A DNA stretch of 64,000 bases from CAZQHK01 sp964593455 (GCA_964593455.1 CAZQHK010000025.1:5323-69322); one strand, 5' to 3'; positions 1-9,001 are shown, counted from the stretch's first letter. Translations and numbers: made by a program. Notes: generated by a model not told the origin, from the sequence alone.

Positions 1-377
1 CCGCATCCGGCTGATATAGCCGTTGAGGCATGGCCCGTGTTCAGTATGTCATGTGGGCTTTCCTCCCGCTTGGGGAAACCCGATATTCCACCCTTTTGCC
101 TGAGAGTGTGAAATCGATCGGCGCGGCCGGTCAATAATTTATGCGCATAAGCCTGGTGTCCAACATCCCAGAGAATCTTGTCCCGGGGACTGTTCAAGCA
201 ATAATGAAGCGCAATAGAAATTTCCACCGCTCCTAAACTCGGAGCAATATGTCCACCGGTCTTGGCAACCGTGGAAACGATCGTCTGCCGCAATTCAAGC
301 GCCAGTGCCTGCAGTTCATCAAAGGTCAGCAGTTTTATATCCGCTGGTTTCGTAATCTTGTCCAGAATCAAACTCAT
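1..377 (-). CDS. dxs: 1-deoxy-D-xylulose-5-phosphate synthase, N-terminal part (runs off the left edge)
   Basis: First enzyme of the MEP isoprenoid pathway; it condenses pyruvate and glyceraldehyde-3-phosphate with thiamine diphosphate. Translating the minus strand from the ATG at 377-375 gives about 125 open codons. They carry the Dxs N-terminal signature: TVAKTGGHIAPSLGAVE, then WDVGHQAYAHK (thiamine-site His region), then HTLRQKGGISGFPKR and TGHAS. The start overlaps the ispF stop as ATGA, so the two are translationally coupled. The rest lies outside the window, so integrity cannot be judged. It is the last visible gene of the long efp-acc-xse-isp operon. Confidence 0.95.
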   Translation of the reverse strand, partial: MSLILDKITKPADIKLLTFDELQALALELRQTIVSTVAKTGGHIAPSLGAVEISIALHYCLNSPRDKILWDVGHQAYAHKLLTGRADRFHTLRQKGGISGFPKREESPHDILNTGHASTAISAGC

Positions 378-856
378 TTGCTACTCACCTTTTCAACGAC
401 TACCACCGCCTGGGCAGCAATACCTTCACTTCGGCCGACCGGCCCCAGCCCTTCACAAGTAGTAGCCTTTATACTAACCTCCGTCATTTCCACTCCAATC
501 GTCCGGGCAATGTTGGCCCGCATACCGCCGATAAACGGTTTGAGCTTCGGGCTCTCGCACATCACGACCGCATCAACCTGAACCGGCTGCATACCGTGGT
601 CCGAGAGTATTGTAACCACTTGAGTCAGCAAATTCAAACTGTCTGCTCCGGCATATTCGGGGTCCCCGGGAGGGAAATAGTGCCCGATGTCACCAAGAGT
701 ACAACTCCCGAGCAGAGCATCTATGATGGCGTGCGTCAAAACATCAGCGTCCGAGTGTCCCGCCAGACCACGTTCATGTTCACATTGCACACCACCGAGG
801 ATTAGCGGACGTCCCTCGACCAGACGGTGGATATCATATCCGATACCGACTCTCAC
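374..856 (-). CDS. ispF: 2-C-methyl-D-erythritol 2,4-cyclodiphosphate synthase
   Basis: Fifth step of the MEP pathway: cyclises CDP-ME 2-phosphate to MEcPP with release of CMP. The 160-residue length is normal for the family. The metal ligands are visible as Asp8 and His10 in GYDIHRL and His42 after GHSDADVLTH; the LGDIGHYFPP loop follows. It starts with GTG at 856, 23 nt inside the end of dxr, and its TGA overlaps the dxs ATG. No anomaly seen. Confidence 0.97.
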   Translation of the reverse strand: MRVGIGYDIHRLVEGRPLILGGVQCEHERGLAGHSDADVLTHAIIDALLGSCTLGDIGHYFPPGDPEYAGADSLNLLTQVVTILSDHGMQPVQVDAVVMCESPKLKPFIGGMRANIARTIGVEMTEVSIKATTCEGLGPVGRSEGIAAQAVVVVEKVSSK

Positions 857-2018
857 GGCAAAACCTCCCGGCTATCCGTCTTCCCCACGCTTCTGCCGAA
901 CGAATCTTTTCAAGACCTGAGCACGGGGTATTATCATATTCATCGAGGCATCTCCTGATAATGCCGGGGATACCGCTAAACCGTATTTCACCCTGTAAAA
1001 ATGCTTCAACTGCTACTTCATCTGCCGCGTTCAAAACCGCCGGGTAGGTACCCCCGGCCCGGCCTGCCCGTAAAGCTAGATCGAGACAGGGAAAGAGTTC
1101 CCGATCAGGCTCATAGAAACTGAGATTTACAAGTGCGGGCAAATCAAGGGTGAGCCCTTCAAAAGGACATTCATGGCGCGACGGATACGACAATGCGTAC
1201 AATATTGGCAGGCGCATATCAGGCGCTGACAGTTGAGCTTTGACTGATCCGTCATTAAACGACACCAGCGAGTGAACTATTCCCTCCGGGTGCACCACCA
1301 CGGAAATGGCATCATAGTCCAGGCCGAAAAACCAGTGGGTTTCTATGATCTCAAACCCTTTGTTCATGAGGGTAGCGGAATCAATAGTGATTCTTCCTCC
1401 CATTTTCCATACAGGATGCACCAGGGCCTCTTTTATGGTCACGACTTCAAGCTCATGGCGGTTGAATCCTCTGAACGGACCTCCGGAAGCAGTCAGGTTT
1501 AACCTCTCAACCTGAGTCCTTTCTTCTCCAACCAGACACTGGAACAAAGCACTTATTTCACTGTCAACCGGGATCATCAGTCCCATATTGTTTTTGATAA
1601 CCCGCTGTACCAGCTCTCCCCCCGCCACCAGACACTCCTTACTGGCCAGGGCAACCAGTTTACCTGCTTCCAAGGCCTTGATCAGCGGAACCAGTCCTCC
1701 GGTACCCACCACTCCGATAACGACAATATCCGCTTCGGCCAATGCAGCTAATTCCGACAGACCTTCTTCTCCCCACCGAATATCAAGGGTTTTCCGTTCG
1801 GAGCTTTCCAGCAAGCCGGCTAATTTATCTATATCCTTGTTATCAGCAACCGAGACGACCGAAGGAGAAAATTCTTTTATCTGCGTTTTCAAAAGCTCGA
1901 TGTTTTTACCTGCCCCGAGGCCAACAACCCGGAACCGGTCGGGAAGAGCGCGAATGACATCAAGAGTATTACGGCCGATTGAGCCCGTTGATCCAAGTAT
2001 GGAAACACCCTTGATCAT
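834..2018 (-). CDS. dxr: 1-deoxy-D-xylulose 5-phosphate reductoisomerase
   Basis: Second MEP step: NADPH-dependent rearrangement and reduction of DXP to MEP. The 394-residue protein has the dinucleotide motif GSTGSIG at 9-15, ALASKECLVAGG near 124-134, the metal/substrate segment PVDSE at 150-154, TASGGPFRG, HPVWKMGGRITIDSATLMNKG and VVHPEGIVHSLV. Oddity: the residue after PVDSE is Ile155 (codon ATA), where the family has His (His153 of E. coli Dxr, which contributes to substrate binding). The acidic metal ligands remain. The start overlaps the ispE stop by 4 nt. Confidence 0.95.
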   Translation of the reverse strand: MIKGVSILGSTGSIGRNTLDVIRALPDRFRVVGLGAGKNIELLKTQIKEFSPSVVSVADNKDIDKLAGLLESSERKTLDIRWGEEGLSELAALAEADIVVIGVVGTGGLVPLIKALEAGKLVALASKECLVAGGELVQRVIKNNMGLMIPVDSEISALFQCLVGEERTQVERLNLTASGGPFRGFNRHELEVVTIKEALVHPVWKMGGRITIDSATLMNKGFEIIETHWFFGLDYDAISVVVHPEGIVHSLVSFNDGSVKAQLSAPDMRLPILYALSYPSRHECPFEGLTLDLPALVNLSFYEPDRELFPCLDLALRAGRAGGTYPAVLNAADEVAVEAFLQGEIRFSGIPGIIRRCLDEYDNTPCSGLEKIRSAEAWGRRIAGRFCRESRYRI

Positions 2019-2908
2019 AATCGTTTACCCTCTCCATCAAGGTAGTCTGTTTTGACCATCTGGCAGAACCAACCCGGGTAGTGCTCGGCCACCCGGTCGG
2101 CGACCCGGGAAGCGCCAGCCTGGCTGGCGCAAACGCCAACTAATGTCGACCCGCTGCCAGAAACCGTAACGGCTGCACTTCCCGCTTCCCTTAGAATATC
2201 CAGTGCTGCCTGCATGTCGCCACGATCAGGGAGAACGGCCGCCGCCAAATCATTCCCAAGACAGGCAGTGAGTCTGTCCCAATCCCGGTTCTGTAACGCC
2301 GACAGAACCTCCGCCGGAGAAGGAGCTTGCCGGAGCATAGTTTTGTCCCATAATCCGTAGGCTGCCACCGTTGAAACACCAGCCGGCGGTTTCAACAGTA
2401 CCATCCATGTACAGGGGACGGATACGGATTCAAGCTCGTCTCCAATCCCGCTGGCCAGAGCATGCCCTTCAAGCAAAAAAAAAGGGACATCGGCTCCGAT
2501 GCAAGCCGCCAGAGGCATCAGTTCTTTTTCCTTCTCCGGACGGCCGGTAATCGTCCGCAACATCTTGAGAGTGGCCGCTGCATCACTGCTTCCGCCTCCT
2601 AATCCGGCACCGGAGGGAATCCGTTTTTCCAGATGGACCGTCACCTTCACCGGACCGTACTTGTTTCTGAACTGACTCAAAGCCTCAAACACCAGGTTCC
2701 CGTTTCGTTTGGGAATCGAAGCTATATCTTTCTCCGAGCCGGTCATGTGGATGGTGGAGTCCGGCGGACCTGAACTGAGACGAAGCACGTCTGTAAGCGT
2801 AACCTTCACCATCAGGGTTTCAAGTTCATGCCACCCTTCCCCGGTGGTTCCCAATATCCGAAGCCCCAGGTTAACTTTGGCCGGAGCCTGCACGCAGATA
2901 GGCTTCAC
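2015..2908 (-). CDS. ispE: 4-diphosphocytidyl-2-C-methyl-D-erythritol kinase
   Basis: GHMP-family kinase of the MEP pathway that phosphorylates CDP-ME. Visible motifs are PAKVNLGLRILG at the N terminus, the ATP-binding loop PSGAGLGGGSSDAAA, and the C-terminal GHMP motif VSGSGSTLVG. I place the start at the GTG at 2908, giving MKPICVQAPAKVN. That GTG forms a 4-nt GTGA overlap with the ispD stop and gives the normal family N terminus (297 residues). A TTG at 2932 would add eight residues inside ispD. Confidence 0.95.
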   Translation of the reverse strand: MKPICVQAPAKVNLGLRILGTTGEGWHELETLMVKVTLTDVLRLSSGPPDSTIHMTGSEKDIASIPKRNGNLVFEALSQFRNKYGPVKVTVHLEKRIPSGAGLGGGSSDAAATLKMLRTITGRPEKEKELMPLAACIGADVPFFLLEGHALASGIGDELESVSVPCTWMVLLKPPAGVSTVAAYGLWDKTMLRQAPSPAEVLSALQNRDWDRLTACLGNDLAAAVLPDRGDMQAALDILREAGSAAVTVSGSGSTLVGVCASQAGASRVADRVAEHYPGWFCQMVKTDYLDGEGKRL

Positions 2909-3609
2909 TCTTTGTACATCCTCTCCAACCAAAAAGACACCATCGCCAGGTCTTCAGGAAAAGTTACCTTGATATTCCAGAGAGCACCATTTTCCACATA
3001 GACAGGAATACCGGCCGCCTCGACCACCTGGGCATCATCGGTCCACCCGTGCCGCTTTTTCACCCGGGTGTAAGCAGCCACTAGAGTATCTAGCGGGAAC
3101 ACCTGGGGGGTCTGTACTTCCACCAGTCCATCGCGATGTATCGTCTCCATAACAAAACCGTCCGTGTTACATCTTTTCACAGTGCTTCTAAGTTTAACTC
3201 CGGGAACCGCGCAAGTCCCGCCGGCCGCCAGTTCAATAAGCCGGTTAATCAGCCCCGGTTCGATCAGCGGCCGCACTCCATCGTGAACAGCCACAATAGA
3301 GGTTTCTGCAGGCAGGGCTTCCAACCCGGCCATCACCGAATCGTAACGCTCGCCTCCTCCCGGCACGCTGGCTATAACTTTATCTGACGAACACTGAGGG
3401 ATAACAAAATCACGGAACAAACCAAGACAGTCAGGGGGAAGCACTACCACCACCGTTTCAACGCGTTCGGCTTCATGGAGGGCCTGAAGCGTCCAGGCCA
3501 ACAGAGGACGTCCCGCTACTACGGCAAACTGTTTTGGAGTCTCTCCGCCAAACCGCCGGCCACGGCCGGCAGCGACAACTATCGCACAAGCTCCTATTAT
3601 CTTATCCAT
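2905..3609 (-). CDS. ispD: 2-C-methyl-D-erythritol 4-phosphate cytidylyltransferase
   Basis: Third MEP enzyme; transfers CMP from CTP to MEP. The 234-residue protein begins with the cytidylyltransferase signature IVVAAGRGRRFG followed by PKQF. VAVHDGVRPL sits mid-protein, and the C-terminal segment with TDDAQVVEAAGIPVYVENG is typical. It lies 6 nt after ispA and overlaps ispE by 4 nt, consistent with one transcription unit. Confidence 0.96.
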   Translation of the reverse strand: MDKIIGACAIVVAAGRGRRFGGETPKQFAVVAGRPLLAWTLQALHEAERVETVVVVLPPDCLGLFRDFVIPQCSSDKVIASVPGGGERYDSVMAGLEALPAETSIVAVHDGVRPLIEPGLINRLIELAAGGTCAVPGVKLRSTVKRCNTDGFVMETIHRDGLVEVQTPQVFPLDTLVAAYTRVKKRHGWTDDAQVVEAAGIPVYVENGALWNIKVTFPEDLAMVSFWLERMYKE

Positions 3610-3615
3610 GCTGAA

Positions 3616-4506
3616 TCAGTGCTCCCGTTTTGCCACAAAATCAGCGAGAACCAGCAGCTCGGAGGCAGCCTCACCATAGGGGGCCAACTCATCTCTGGTG
3701 CGGCAACGCAATGCTTCAAGAACACATCTACTTTCTTTCACTCCGATTACCCGTGGGTACGTCGATTTCGACCGCCGCTGATCGGCGCCGGCCACTTTTC
3801 CCAGTTTAACCGTACTGCCTACCTCGTCCAGAAGATCGTCCTTGACCTGGAACAGGAGTCCCAGTTCTCCCCCAAAACGTTCCATCCGGCAAATATCTTC
3901 TTTGGGTGCGCCGGCCACAATTGCGCCGGCGGCAGCACAAAAACGAATCAGTTCACCGGTTTTGTGCGAGTGGATAAACTGGACCTCAGGCAAAGTGATC
4001 TCCTTCCCCTCGGAAAGGATGTCAACTATCTGGCCTCCCACCAGCCCCTTGCTACCGGCCGCCATGGCCAGTCGTTCAACCAAAACGCATATGATTGCCG
4101 GAGGGACTTTTTGTTCACGGTTCCCCGCAACCAGTGTTTCGAAAGCAGCGGTCAGAAGTGCATCGCCGGCTAGAATCGCCACGGCTTCCCCGTACTTCTT
4201 GTGGCAAGTCGGCTTGCCACGTCTTAGATCATCATCATCCATACAGGGAAGGTCATCGTGTATCAGGCTGTAAGTGTGGATCAGTTCAACCGCACAGGCC
4301 ACCGGTAAAAGTTTGTCATCATCAACTTCAAACAGGTGTCCCCCGGCCAGCACCAGTGTCGGACGAAATCGTTTTCCGCCGGAAAACAACGAATAGTGAA
4401 TAGCCTCGTGAATTACGGGGGGATACGCCTTCGGCGGCGGAAGCCACTGGCGTAGATATGCTTCCACACGAGAAACACTGTGTGAGAATAACGATTTGAG
4501 ATCCAT
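3616..4506 (-). CDS. ispA: Farnesyl/geranylgeranyl diphosphate synthase (trans-polyprenyl synthase)
   Basis: Chain-elongating prenyltransferase that joins IPP to allylic diphosphates, using the products of the surrounding MEP genes. The first Asp-rich motif reads DDLPCMDDDDLRRGKPT after LIHTYSLIHD. The second is QVKDDLLDE followed by GKVAGADQRRSKSTYP. At 296 residues it matches the short-chain IspA class. Product chain length cannot be fixed from sequence alone. It lies 5 nt downstream of xseB, the usual bacterial neighbour. Confidence 0.93.
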   Translation of the reverse strand: MDLKSLFSHSVSRVEAYLRQWLPPPKAYPPVIHEAIHYSLFSGGKRFRPTLVLAGGHLFEVDDDKLLPVACAVELIHTYSLIHDDLPCMDDDDLRRGKPTCHKKYGEAVAILAGDALLTAAFETLVAGNREQKVPPAIICVLVERLAMAAGSKGLVGGQIVDILSEGKEITLPEVQFIHSHKTGELIRFCAAAGAIVAGAPKEDICRMERFGGELGLLFQVKDDLLDEVGSTVKLGKVAGADQRRSKSTYPRVIGVKESRCVLEALRCRTRDELAPYGEAASELLVLADFVAKREH

Positions 4507-4511
4507 ACTCG

Positions 4512-4844
4512 TTACCGCGCTTCGTCCGGAGGAGCGCTGTCCTCCCCGGCCCGATCAAGGGAAACTGTTCTCATTTCAAGTCCGTCTTTTTCATTTTTTA
4601 CCAGTTTCTCGATCTTCCCTTGAGCCTCGTCGAGTTTACTTGAGCAGAGCTCACCCAACTCCATACCATGCTCAAATTGCTTGATCGCTTCTTCCAGGGG
4701 AAGTGCCTCTGTCTCTATATGCTTAACAATGCCTTCCAACTCTTCCAACGCTTCTTCAAAAGATATCGTTCGATCTTCCATGGTGTTTTCCTGTTCTATG
4801 AAATCATCGCCGTTAAAGGGCAGTCCCCCCTGGCTGTTACTCAT
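4512..4844 (-). CDS. xseB: Exodeoxyribonuclease VII small subunit
   Basis: Small helical subunit that binds the XseA coiled coil in exonuclease VII, which degrades single-stranded DNA to acid-soluble pieces. The conserved core is SFEEALEELEGIVKHIE followed by LPLEEAIKQFEHGMEL. The ATG at 4853 sits only 1 nt from the AGGAAAGGAG Shine-Dalgarno sequence. The ATG at 4844 is spaced 10 nt and is preferred, giving 110 residues. Both termini extend past the usual ~80 residues; the C-terminal tail is acidic (AGEDSAPPDEA). Confidence 0.92.
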   Translation of the reverse strand: MSNSQGGLPFNGDDFIEQENTMEDRTISFEEALEELEGIVKHIETEALPLEEAIKQFEHGMELGELCSSKLDEAQGKIEKLVKNEKDGLEMRTVSLDRAGEDSAPPDEAR

Positions 4845-4868
4845 CAAACCCATACTCCTTTCCTGCGA

Positions 4869-6146
4869 TCATGGGGCAGAACTCACAACCTCTCCACGCA
4901 GACTCCCATCTTTTACCTGCAGTTCAATTTCATCTCCGGCCGATACCGTCGCTACCGAGCTTACCACGCTACGCTCAGGCAGTTTGAGACAAATTGAATA
5001 TCCCCGATCAAGCACTTTCCGGGGCTCAAGCGCCACGAGTTTTCCCATCTCAAGTTCTAGAGACTGTCTGTAAGTGCCAAGATACCAGTCGATACTGGTT
5101 GACAATTTCTCTTTGCGCCGGTTTAGTTCCCGGTCCGCTTCGGATAATCGCTGCCCGGATGACCGGTGAAGACGTTCTTGAAGCTCATCAACCCTGTTTC
5201 TCATTCCGTCAACCGCGCGGATAATTATCCGCTGCAGATAGTCGAAATCAACCTCTTCCACCCGTCGCCTGATACGCTGAAAATGTGAAAACATTCCGGT
5301 AATCGCTCTCCGTTTCAAACGACGTAACGTATCCTGAAGTTTCCACTTCTCGGGGACAGCCAGTTCAGCGGCCGCGGAAGGAGTCGGGGCCCGTAAATCA
5401 GCCACAAAGTCTGCTATGGTGAAATCAGTTTCGTGCCCCACCCCGCTGATGACCGGAACGGGACATTCATAAATAGCTCTCGCTACCGGTTCCGTATTGA
5501 ACGCCCAGAGGTCCTCAATGGATCCTCCCCCCCTGGTAACAATTATCGTATCCGGTTTGCCCCATCTTGAACAGGCTTCAATAGCTTTAACAATAGAGGG
5601 AGGGGCCAGGCCCCCCTGTACCAGGCAGGGGGAAACGATTATTTCGATGTTGGGGAAACGGCGTTTCAATACGTTTAATATATCCCTGAGAGCTGCGGCC
5701 GTTTCACTGGTTACCACACCGATACGCTGCGGAAACACCGGTATGGCTTTTTTTATCTCAGCAGAGAAAAGGCCCTCGCTTTCAAGCTTTTTTTTCAGTT
5801 TTTCAAAAGCGAGATAGAGAGATCCCAAACCCTCGGGCTGCAGTCCGTCAACGTAGAGCTGGTACTCCCCACGAACATCGTACACGCCGATATATCCGTG
5901 AGCAACCACCTTCATACCATCAGCCGGCTCAAAATCAAGAGATCTACTTTTCCCCCGGAACATGACGCATCTGAGAACACTTCCGGCCTCTTTCAACGTG
6001 AAATAAAAGTGCCCTGAAGAACGATGGTGTTTAAAGTTTGATATCTCCCCGGCAACCTGGACATCCCGAAGAATCTCATCGTCTTCAAGAAGTAGTTTGA
6101 CCCGCTTGTTTACCTCGAGTACGGAAAGAACCCCTTCAGGATTCAC
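4869..6146 (-). CDS. xseA: Exodeoxyribonuclease VII large subunit
   Basis: Catalytic subunit of exonuclease VII. An N-terminal OB-fold (about residues 1-105, with GEISNFKHHRSSGHFYF) precedes the nuclease core. Core motifs are RIGVVTSETAAALRDIL, IIVTRGGGSIEDLW, PVISGVGHETDFTIADFVAD and RAPTPSAAAE. A long helical coiled-coil region follows, for XseB binding. Length 425 residues is normal. Its ATG overlaps the stop of the upstream HEAT membrane gene by 4 nt, and xseB follows at about 24 nt. Confidence 0.96.
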   Translation of the reverse strand: MNPEGVLSVLEVNKRVKLLLEDDEILRDVQVAGEISNFKHHRSSGHFYFTLKEAGSVLRCVMFRGKSRSLDFEPADGMKVVAHGYIGVYDVRGEYQLYVDGLQPEGLGSLYLAFEKLKKKLESEGLFSAEIKKAIPVFPQRIGVVTSETAAALRDILNVLKRRFPNIEIIVSPCLVQGGLAPPSIVKAIEACSRWGKPDTIIVTRGGGSIEDLWAFNTEPVARAIYECPVPVISGVGHETDFTIADFVADLRAPTPSAAAELAVPEKWKLQDTLRRLKRRAITGMFSHFQRIRRRVEEVDFDYLQRIIIRAVDGMRNRVDELQERLHRSSGQRLSEADRELNRRKEKLSTSIDWYLGTYRQSLELEMGKLVALEPRKVLDRGYSICLKLPERSVVSSVATVSAGDEIELQVKDGSLRGEVVSSAP

Positions 6147-7168
6147 TCCTTGGACTCCTTGTCATTTGGCGTCAAATGGGTTTTGAGTATGGGATTGCTG
6201 GAAAAAATTATCCTGCGCACAATAGTGGCAATGGGATGCTGGCTGAGCTCCACATCAAACGACCAGATGTCCTTATCGATAGTGATGATACGCGCCTTGT
6301 TGATCTTTGATTCAGAGGCATGTATCTGCCACAGCGCTGCTGAGAAAATAATGGCAGACATGACGAGGAAGCCGAACACGGAAAGCGACGCTCCCTTACT
6401 GACAAAATGGAGGAATCTGTCCAGCACGGTGACCAACAGGCATATCCCAAACACAATAAGTGCGCCTGAAGCAACGTGTAACACGATCTTTTCAAGCGCT
6501 TTCTGTGATGTGATGATCTCCCGATTATTTGCTTCTTCGCGCTTACGTTTTCTCTGGATAGCCTGGCGACGAGTTGCCTCCTTTTGTTTTTTATCATCGT
6601 TTCTCCGTTCTACCTCTTCCGGAGTAAGCATCTCGCCTTCGTACTCAACCAGTCCGATCTGAGTTGAAGCTTCTTTCCTGATCTTCTCTCTGAGCAGTTC
6701 CTCGGCTTTCTTTTTATCCTCTTCCAACTGACGCCGGTTTTTATCTTTAAGTCGCTCAGCGTCTTCACGCCGGCGTTGCTCGTCGTGTTTCTTCTGTTCA
6801 AGCTCCTGTTTGTTTTTTTCTTCCTCGAGCGAGGTGAGCTCTTCCTCCCGTATCCGCTGAAGATCCTCCTCGGATAAAAGACTGAGATCTACTTTAGGTT
6901 CCTGCGCCTTCTCTTTCGCCCGTTGTTCTTCAAGCTTCTTTCGTTCTTCAGCTTGAATTTTCTTCCTTTTGTAAATCCTTTCGAGGGTTTTCTCGGCAGC
7001 GGCCTGCAGGACAAAATTCTCATCGCCCAGCAATTTCTCCAGCGCACTTTCGACATCCTCACCGTCAAACCGTCCCAGTTCCCGGGCAGCCTCGACCCGC
7101 GCTCCTTGATCTTCTGATTTCAACTGCCCTATATACTTTTCTATTTCATTCCGGTCCTGATCGGACAT
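6143..7168 (-). CDS. HEAT-repeat / coiled-coil membrane protein of unknown function
   Basis: I do not recognise the family. The first ~70 residues look like one or two HEAT repeats (AARELGRFDGEDVESALEKLL, LQAAAEKTLERIY). A very charged Glu/Lys/Arg coiled coil follows to about residue 225. Two hydrophobic segments lie near 229-249 and 259-280, with a 55-residue tail after them. The likely topology is a cytoplasmic N-terminal domain anchored by a helical hairpin. It sits 17 nt after accC and overlaps xseA by 4 nt, so it belongs to the operon, but the context gives no clear function. Confidence 0.8.
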   Translation of the reverse strand: MSDQDRNEIEKYIGQLKSEDQGARVEAARELGRFDGEDVESALEKLLGDENFVLQAAAEKTLERIYKRKKIQAEERKKLEEQRAKEKAQEPKVDLSLLSEEDLQRIREEELTSLEEEKNKQELEQKKHDEQRRREDAERLKDKNRRQLEEDKKKAEELLREKIRKEASTQIGLVEYEGEMLTPEEVERRNDDKKQKEATRRQAIQRKRKREEANNREIITSQKALEKIVLHVASGALIVFGICLLVTVLDRFLHFVSKGASLSVFGFLVMSAIIFSAALWQIHASESKINKARIITIDKDIWSFDVELSQHPIATIVRRIIFSSNPILKTHLTPNDKESKE

Positions 7169-7185
7169 CGTTTGGTATCCCCCTA

Positions 7186-8529
7186 TCAGACCTTCATTAC
7201 TCTGGAAATAAATCCGGTCGAGAAATGTCCCCGGCGAAAATGCCGGTTGGTTAAAATCTTGAGATGAAAGGGTATTGTTGTCTCCACACCCTTTATGTAG
7301 AACTCCTTAAGCGCCCGGGTCATCCGCACGATGGCTTCAGATCGCGAATGATCCCATACGATCAGCTTGCAGATCATCGAGTCATAAAAAGGAGGAATGG
7401 AGTATCCGGTGGTGATATAGGTATCGAGACGAATACCAGGTCCTCCCGGAGTTTTAAAAACTTCCAATGTTCCAGCCGAGGGCATGAAACCCTTGGTGTA
7501 ATCTTCCGCGTTGATCCGGCACTCCAGTGAGTGTCCCCGAATATATAGTTCATCCTGACGATAGCAGAGTTTTTCAGCCGCCGCCACCCGGATCTGCTCC
7601 CGGACGATATCAACACCGGTAACCATTTCTGTTACCGGATGCTCGACCTGAAGCCGGGTATTCATTTCTATAAAGTAATAATTCCCCTCCATATCGAGGA
7701 GAAATTCGATAGTCCCAACATTCTCATACCCAATATGACGTGCGGCCCGGATGGCGGTCTGTCCCATCTCTCGCCTGAGTTCAACGTTTATCGCCGGACT
7801 CGGAGACTCCTCGATGAGTTTCTGGTGCCGCCGTTGAATAGAACACTCCCGTTCGCCGAGATGCACGATATTACCAAATTTGTCTGCCAGTATTTGGAAT
7901 TCGATGTGCCGGCTTTCCTCGATGTATTTTTCCATATACAGCCGGCCATCCCCGAACGCTGCCTGGGCTTCGGCACTGGCGGTATCGAAGGCATTTTTGA
8001 TCTCGGAGAGATCGTTGACGACCCGCATGCCTTTACCACCGCCGCCCGAGGCGGCTTTCAATATGACCGGGGTACCTATCTTCCGGCACAGATCGCGAGC
8101 CTCTTCCTCTGATTTCAAAGGTTCGATCGATCCCGGAATAAGCGGAACTCCAGCGTCTTGCATCGTTTTTCGGGCCAGGGCTTTATCTCCCATCTTTCTG
8201 ATATTTTCCCGGCTTGGCCCGACAAAAGTAAGTCCATGCGCCTCACTTATTTCAACAAAACGAGCGTTCTCCGCCAGAAACCCGTACCCGGGATGAATCG
8301 CGTCACAGCGCGTGATCTCGGCGGCACTGATAATATTGGGCATAAACAGATAGCTTTTAGCGCTTTGTGGAGGACCGACACAGACAGCGTCATCCGCCAA
8401 TTTCAGATAAGGAGCCCCACGGTCGGCTTCGGAAAAGATAGCTACTGCTTCTATTCCTAGTTCATGACACGCTCGAATGATTCTGAGGGCAATTTCACCC
8501 CGGTTAGCCACCAGCATTCTTTTGAACAT
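7186..8529 (-). CDS. accC: Biotin carboxylase subunit of acetyl-CoA carboxylase
   Basis: ATP-dependent carboxylation of biotin on a carrier protein, the first half-reaction of malonyl-CoA synthesis. The 447-residue protein shows LVANRGEIALRIIRAC at the N terminus, IHPGYGFLAENA, the ATP-grasp loop KAASGGGGKGMR, and the catalytic segment FIEMNTRLQVEHPVTE. It lies 19 nt after accB in an efp-accB-accC arrangement common in bacteria. accA and accD are not in the window. Confidence 0.97.
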   Translation of the reverse strand: MFKRMLVANRGEIALRIIRACHELGIEAVAIFSEADRGAPYLKLADDAVCVGPPQSAKSYLFMPNIISAAEITRCDAIHPGYGFLAENARFVEISEAHGLTFVGPSRENIRKMGDKALARKTMQDAGVPLIPGSIEPLKSEEEARDLCRKIGTPVILKAASGGGGKGMRVVNDLSEIKNAFDTASAEAQAAFGDGRLYMEKYIEESRHIEFQILADKFGNIVHLGERECSIQRRHQKLIEESPSPAINVELRREMGQTAIRAARHIGYENVGTIEFLLDMEGNYYFIEMNTRLQVEHPVTEMVTGVDIVREQIRVAAAEKLCYRQDELYIRGHSLECRINAEDYTKGFMPSAGTLEVFKTPGGPGIRLDTYITTGYSIPPFYDSMICKLIVWDHSRSEAIVRMTRALKEFYIKGVETTIPFHLKILTNRHFRRGHFSTGFISRVMKV

Positions 8530-8548
8530 ACGCCTTTATCTCCTCTGT

Positions 8549-9001
8549 TTAATCCCCGCACCGTATAGCCATGAGCGACGCCCCGTACTCAACCGGGGTT
8601 CCATCATCGGCAATGATTTTAACGATTATACCGTCGCAATCCGATTTGACCAGATGTTCTACATCCATTGCCTCTACCATGCAAAGTACCTGTCCTTTTT
8701 TAACTTGATCACCAACCCGCAGCGTCTCGTAAACATCCGATACAGCGGAGGAATAGAAAATTCCAACCATCGGGGCCCTGATAAGGTTTTCCGGGCTTGT
8801 TTCATCCGGTACTATTTCCACAAGAACATCACGGATTTCTTCCTGTGCTTCCTGTAATAAAGCCGTTTGTTCCGGAGCAAAATACCCGGGTCCACGGTCC
8901 AGGCGCAGACTCCAGGCCGATGTTTCGACCTCAACAAAACTGAGATCCCGCTCTTCGAGGAAGTGAATAATCTTGGAAAGTTCTTTGGTCGGGATACTCA
9001 T
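8549..9001 (-). CDS. accB: Biotin carboxyl carrier protein-like (AccB family) lacking the biotinyl lysine
   Basis: The 150-residue protein has the AccB layout: a helical N-terminal half, a short linker without the usual Ala/Pro richness, and a C-terminal biotinyl fold. That fold starts at IRAPMVGIFY and includes the GDQVKKGQVLCMVEAM strand-turn and the thumb-like YETL segment. The biotin-accepting lysine of the EAMK motif is replaced by Asp113 (codon GAT; the segment reads VEAMDVEHL). As written it cannot be biotinylated. The gene overlaps efp by ATGA and precedes accC, so it is probably expressed. It may be a regulatory carrier-like subunit, with a functional AccB elsewhere, or a sequencing error. 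Confidence 0.85.
   Translation of the reverse strand: MSIPTKELSKIIHFLEERDLSFVEVETSAWSLRLDRGPGYFAPEQTALLQEAQEEIRDVLVEIVPDETSPENLIRAPMVGIFYSSAVSDVYETLRVGDQVKKGQVLCMVEAMDVEHLVKSDCDGIIVKIIADDGTPVEYGASLMAIRCGD

Noticed and set aside
3475..4173. 232-codon plus-strand open frame opposite ispD and ispA
   Set aside because: It lies antisense to two well-supported genes, lacks any domain and has no ribosome-binding sequence.
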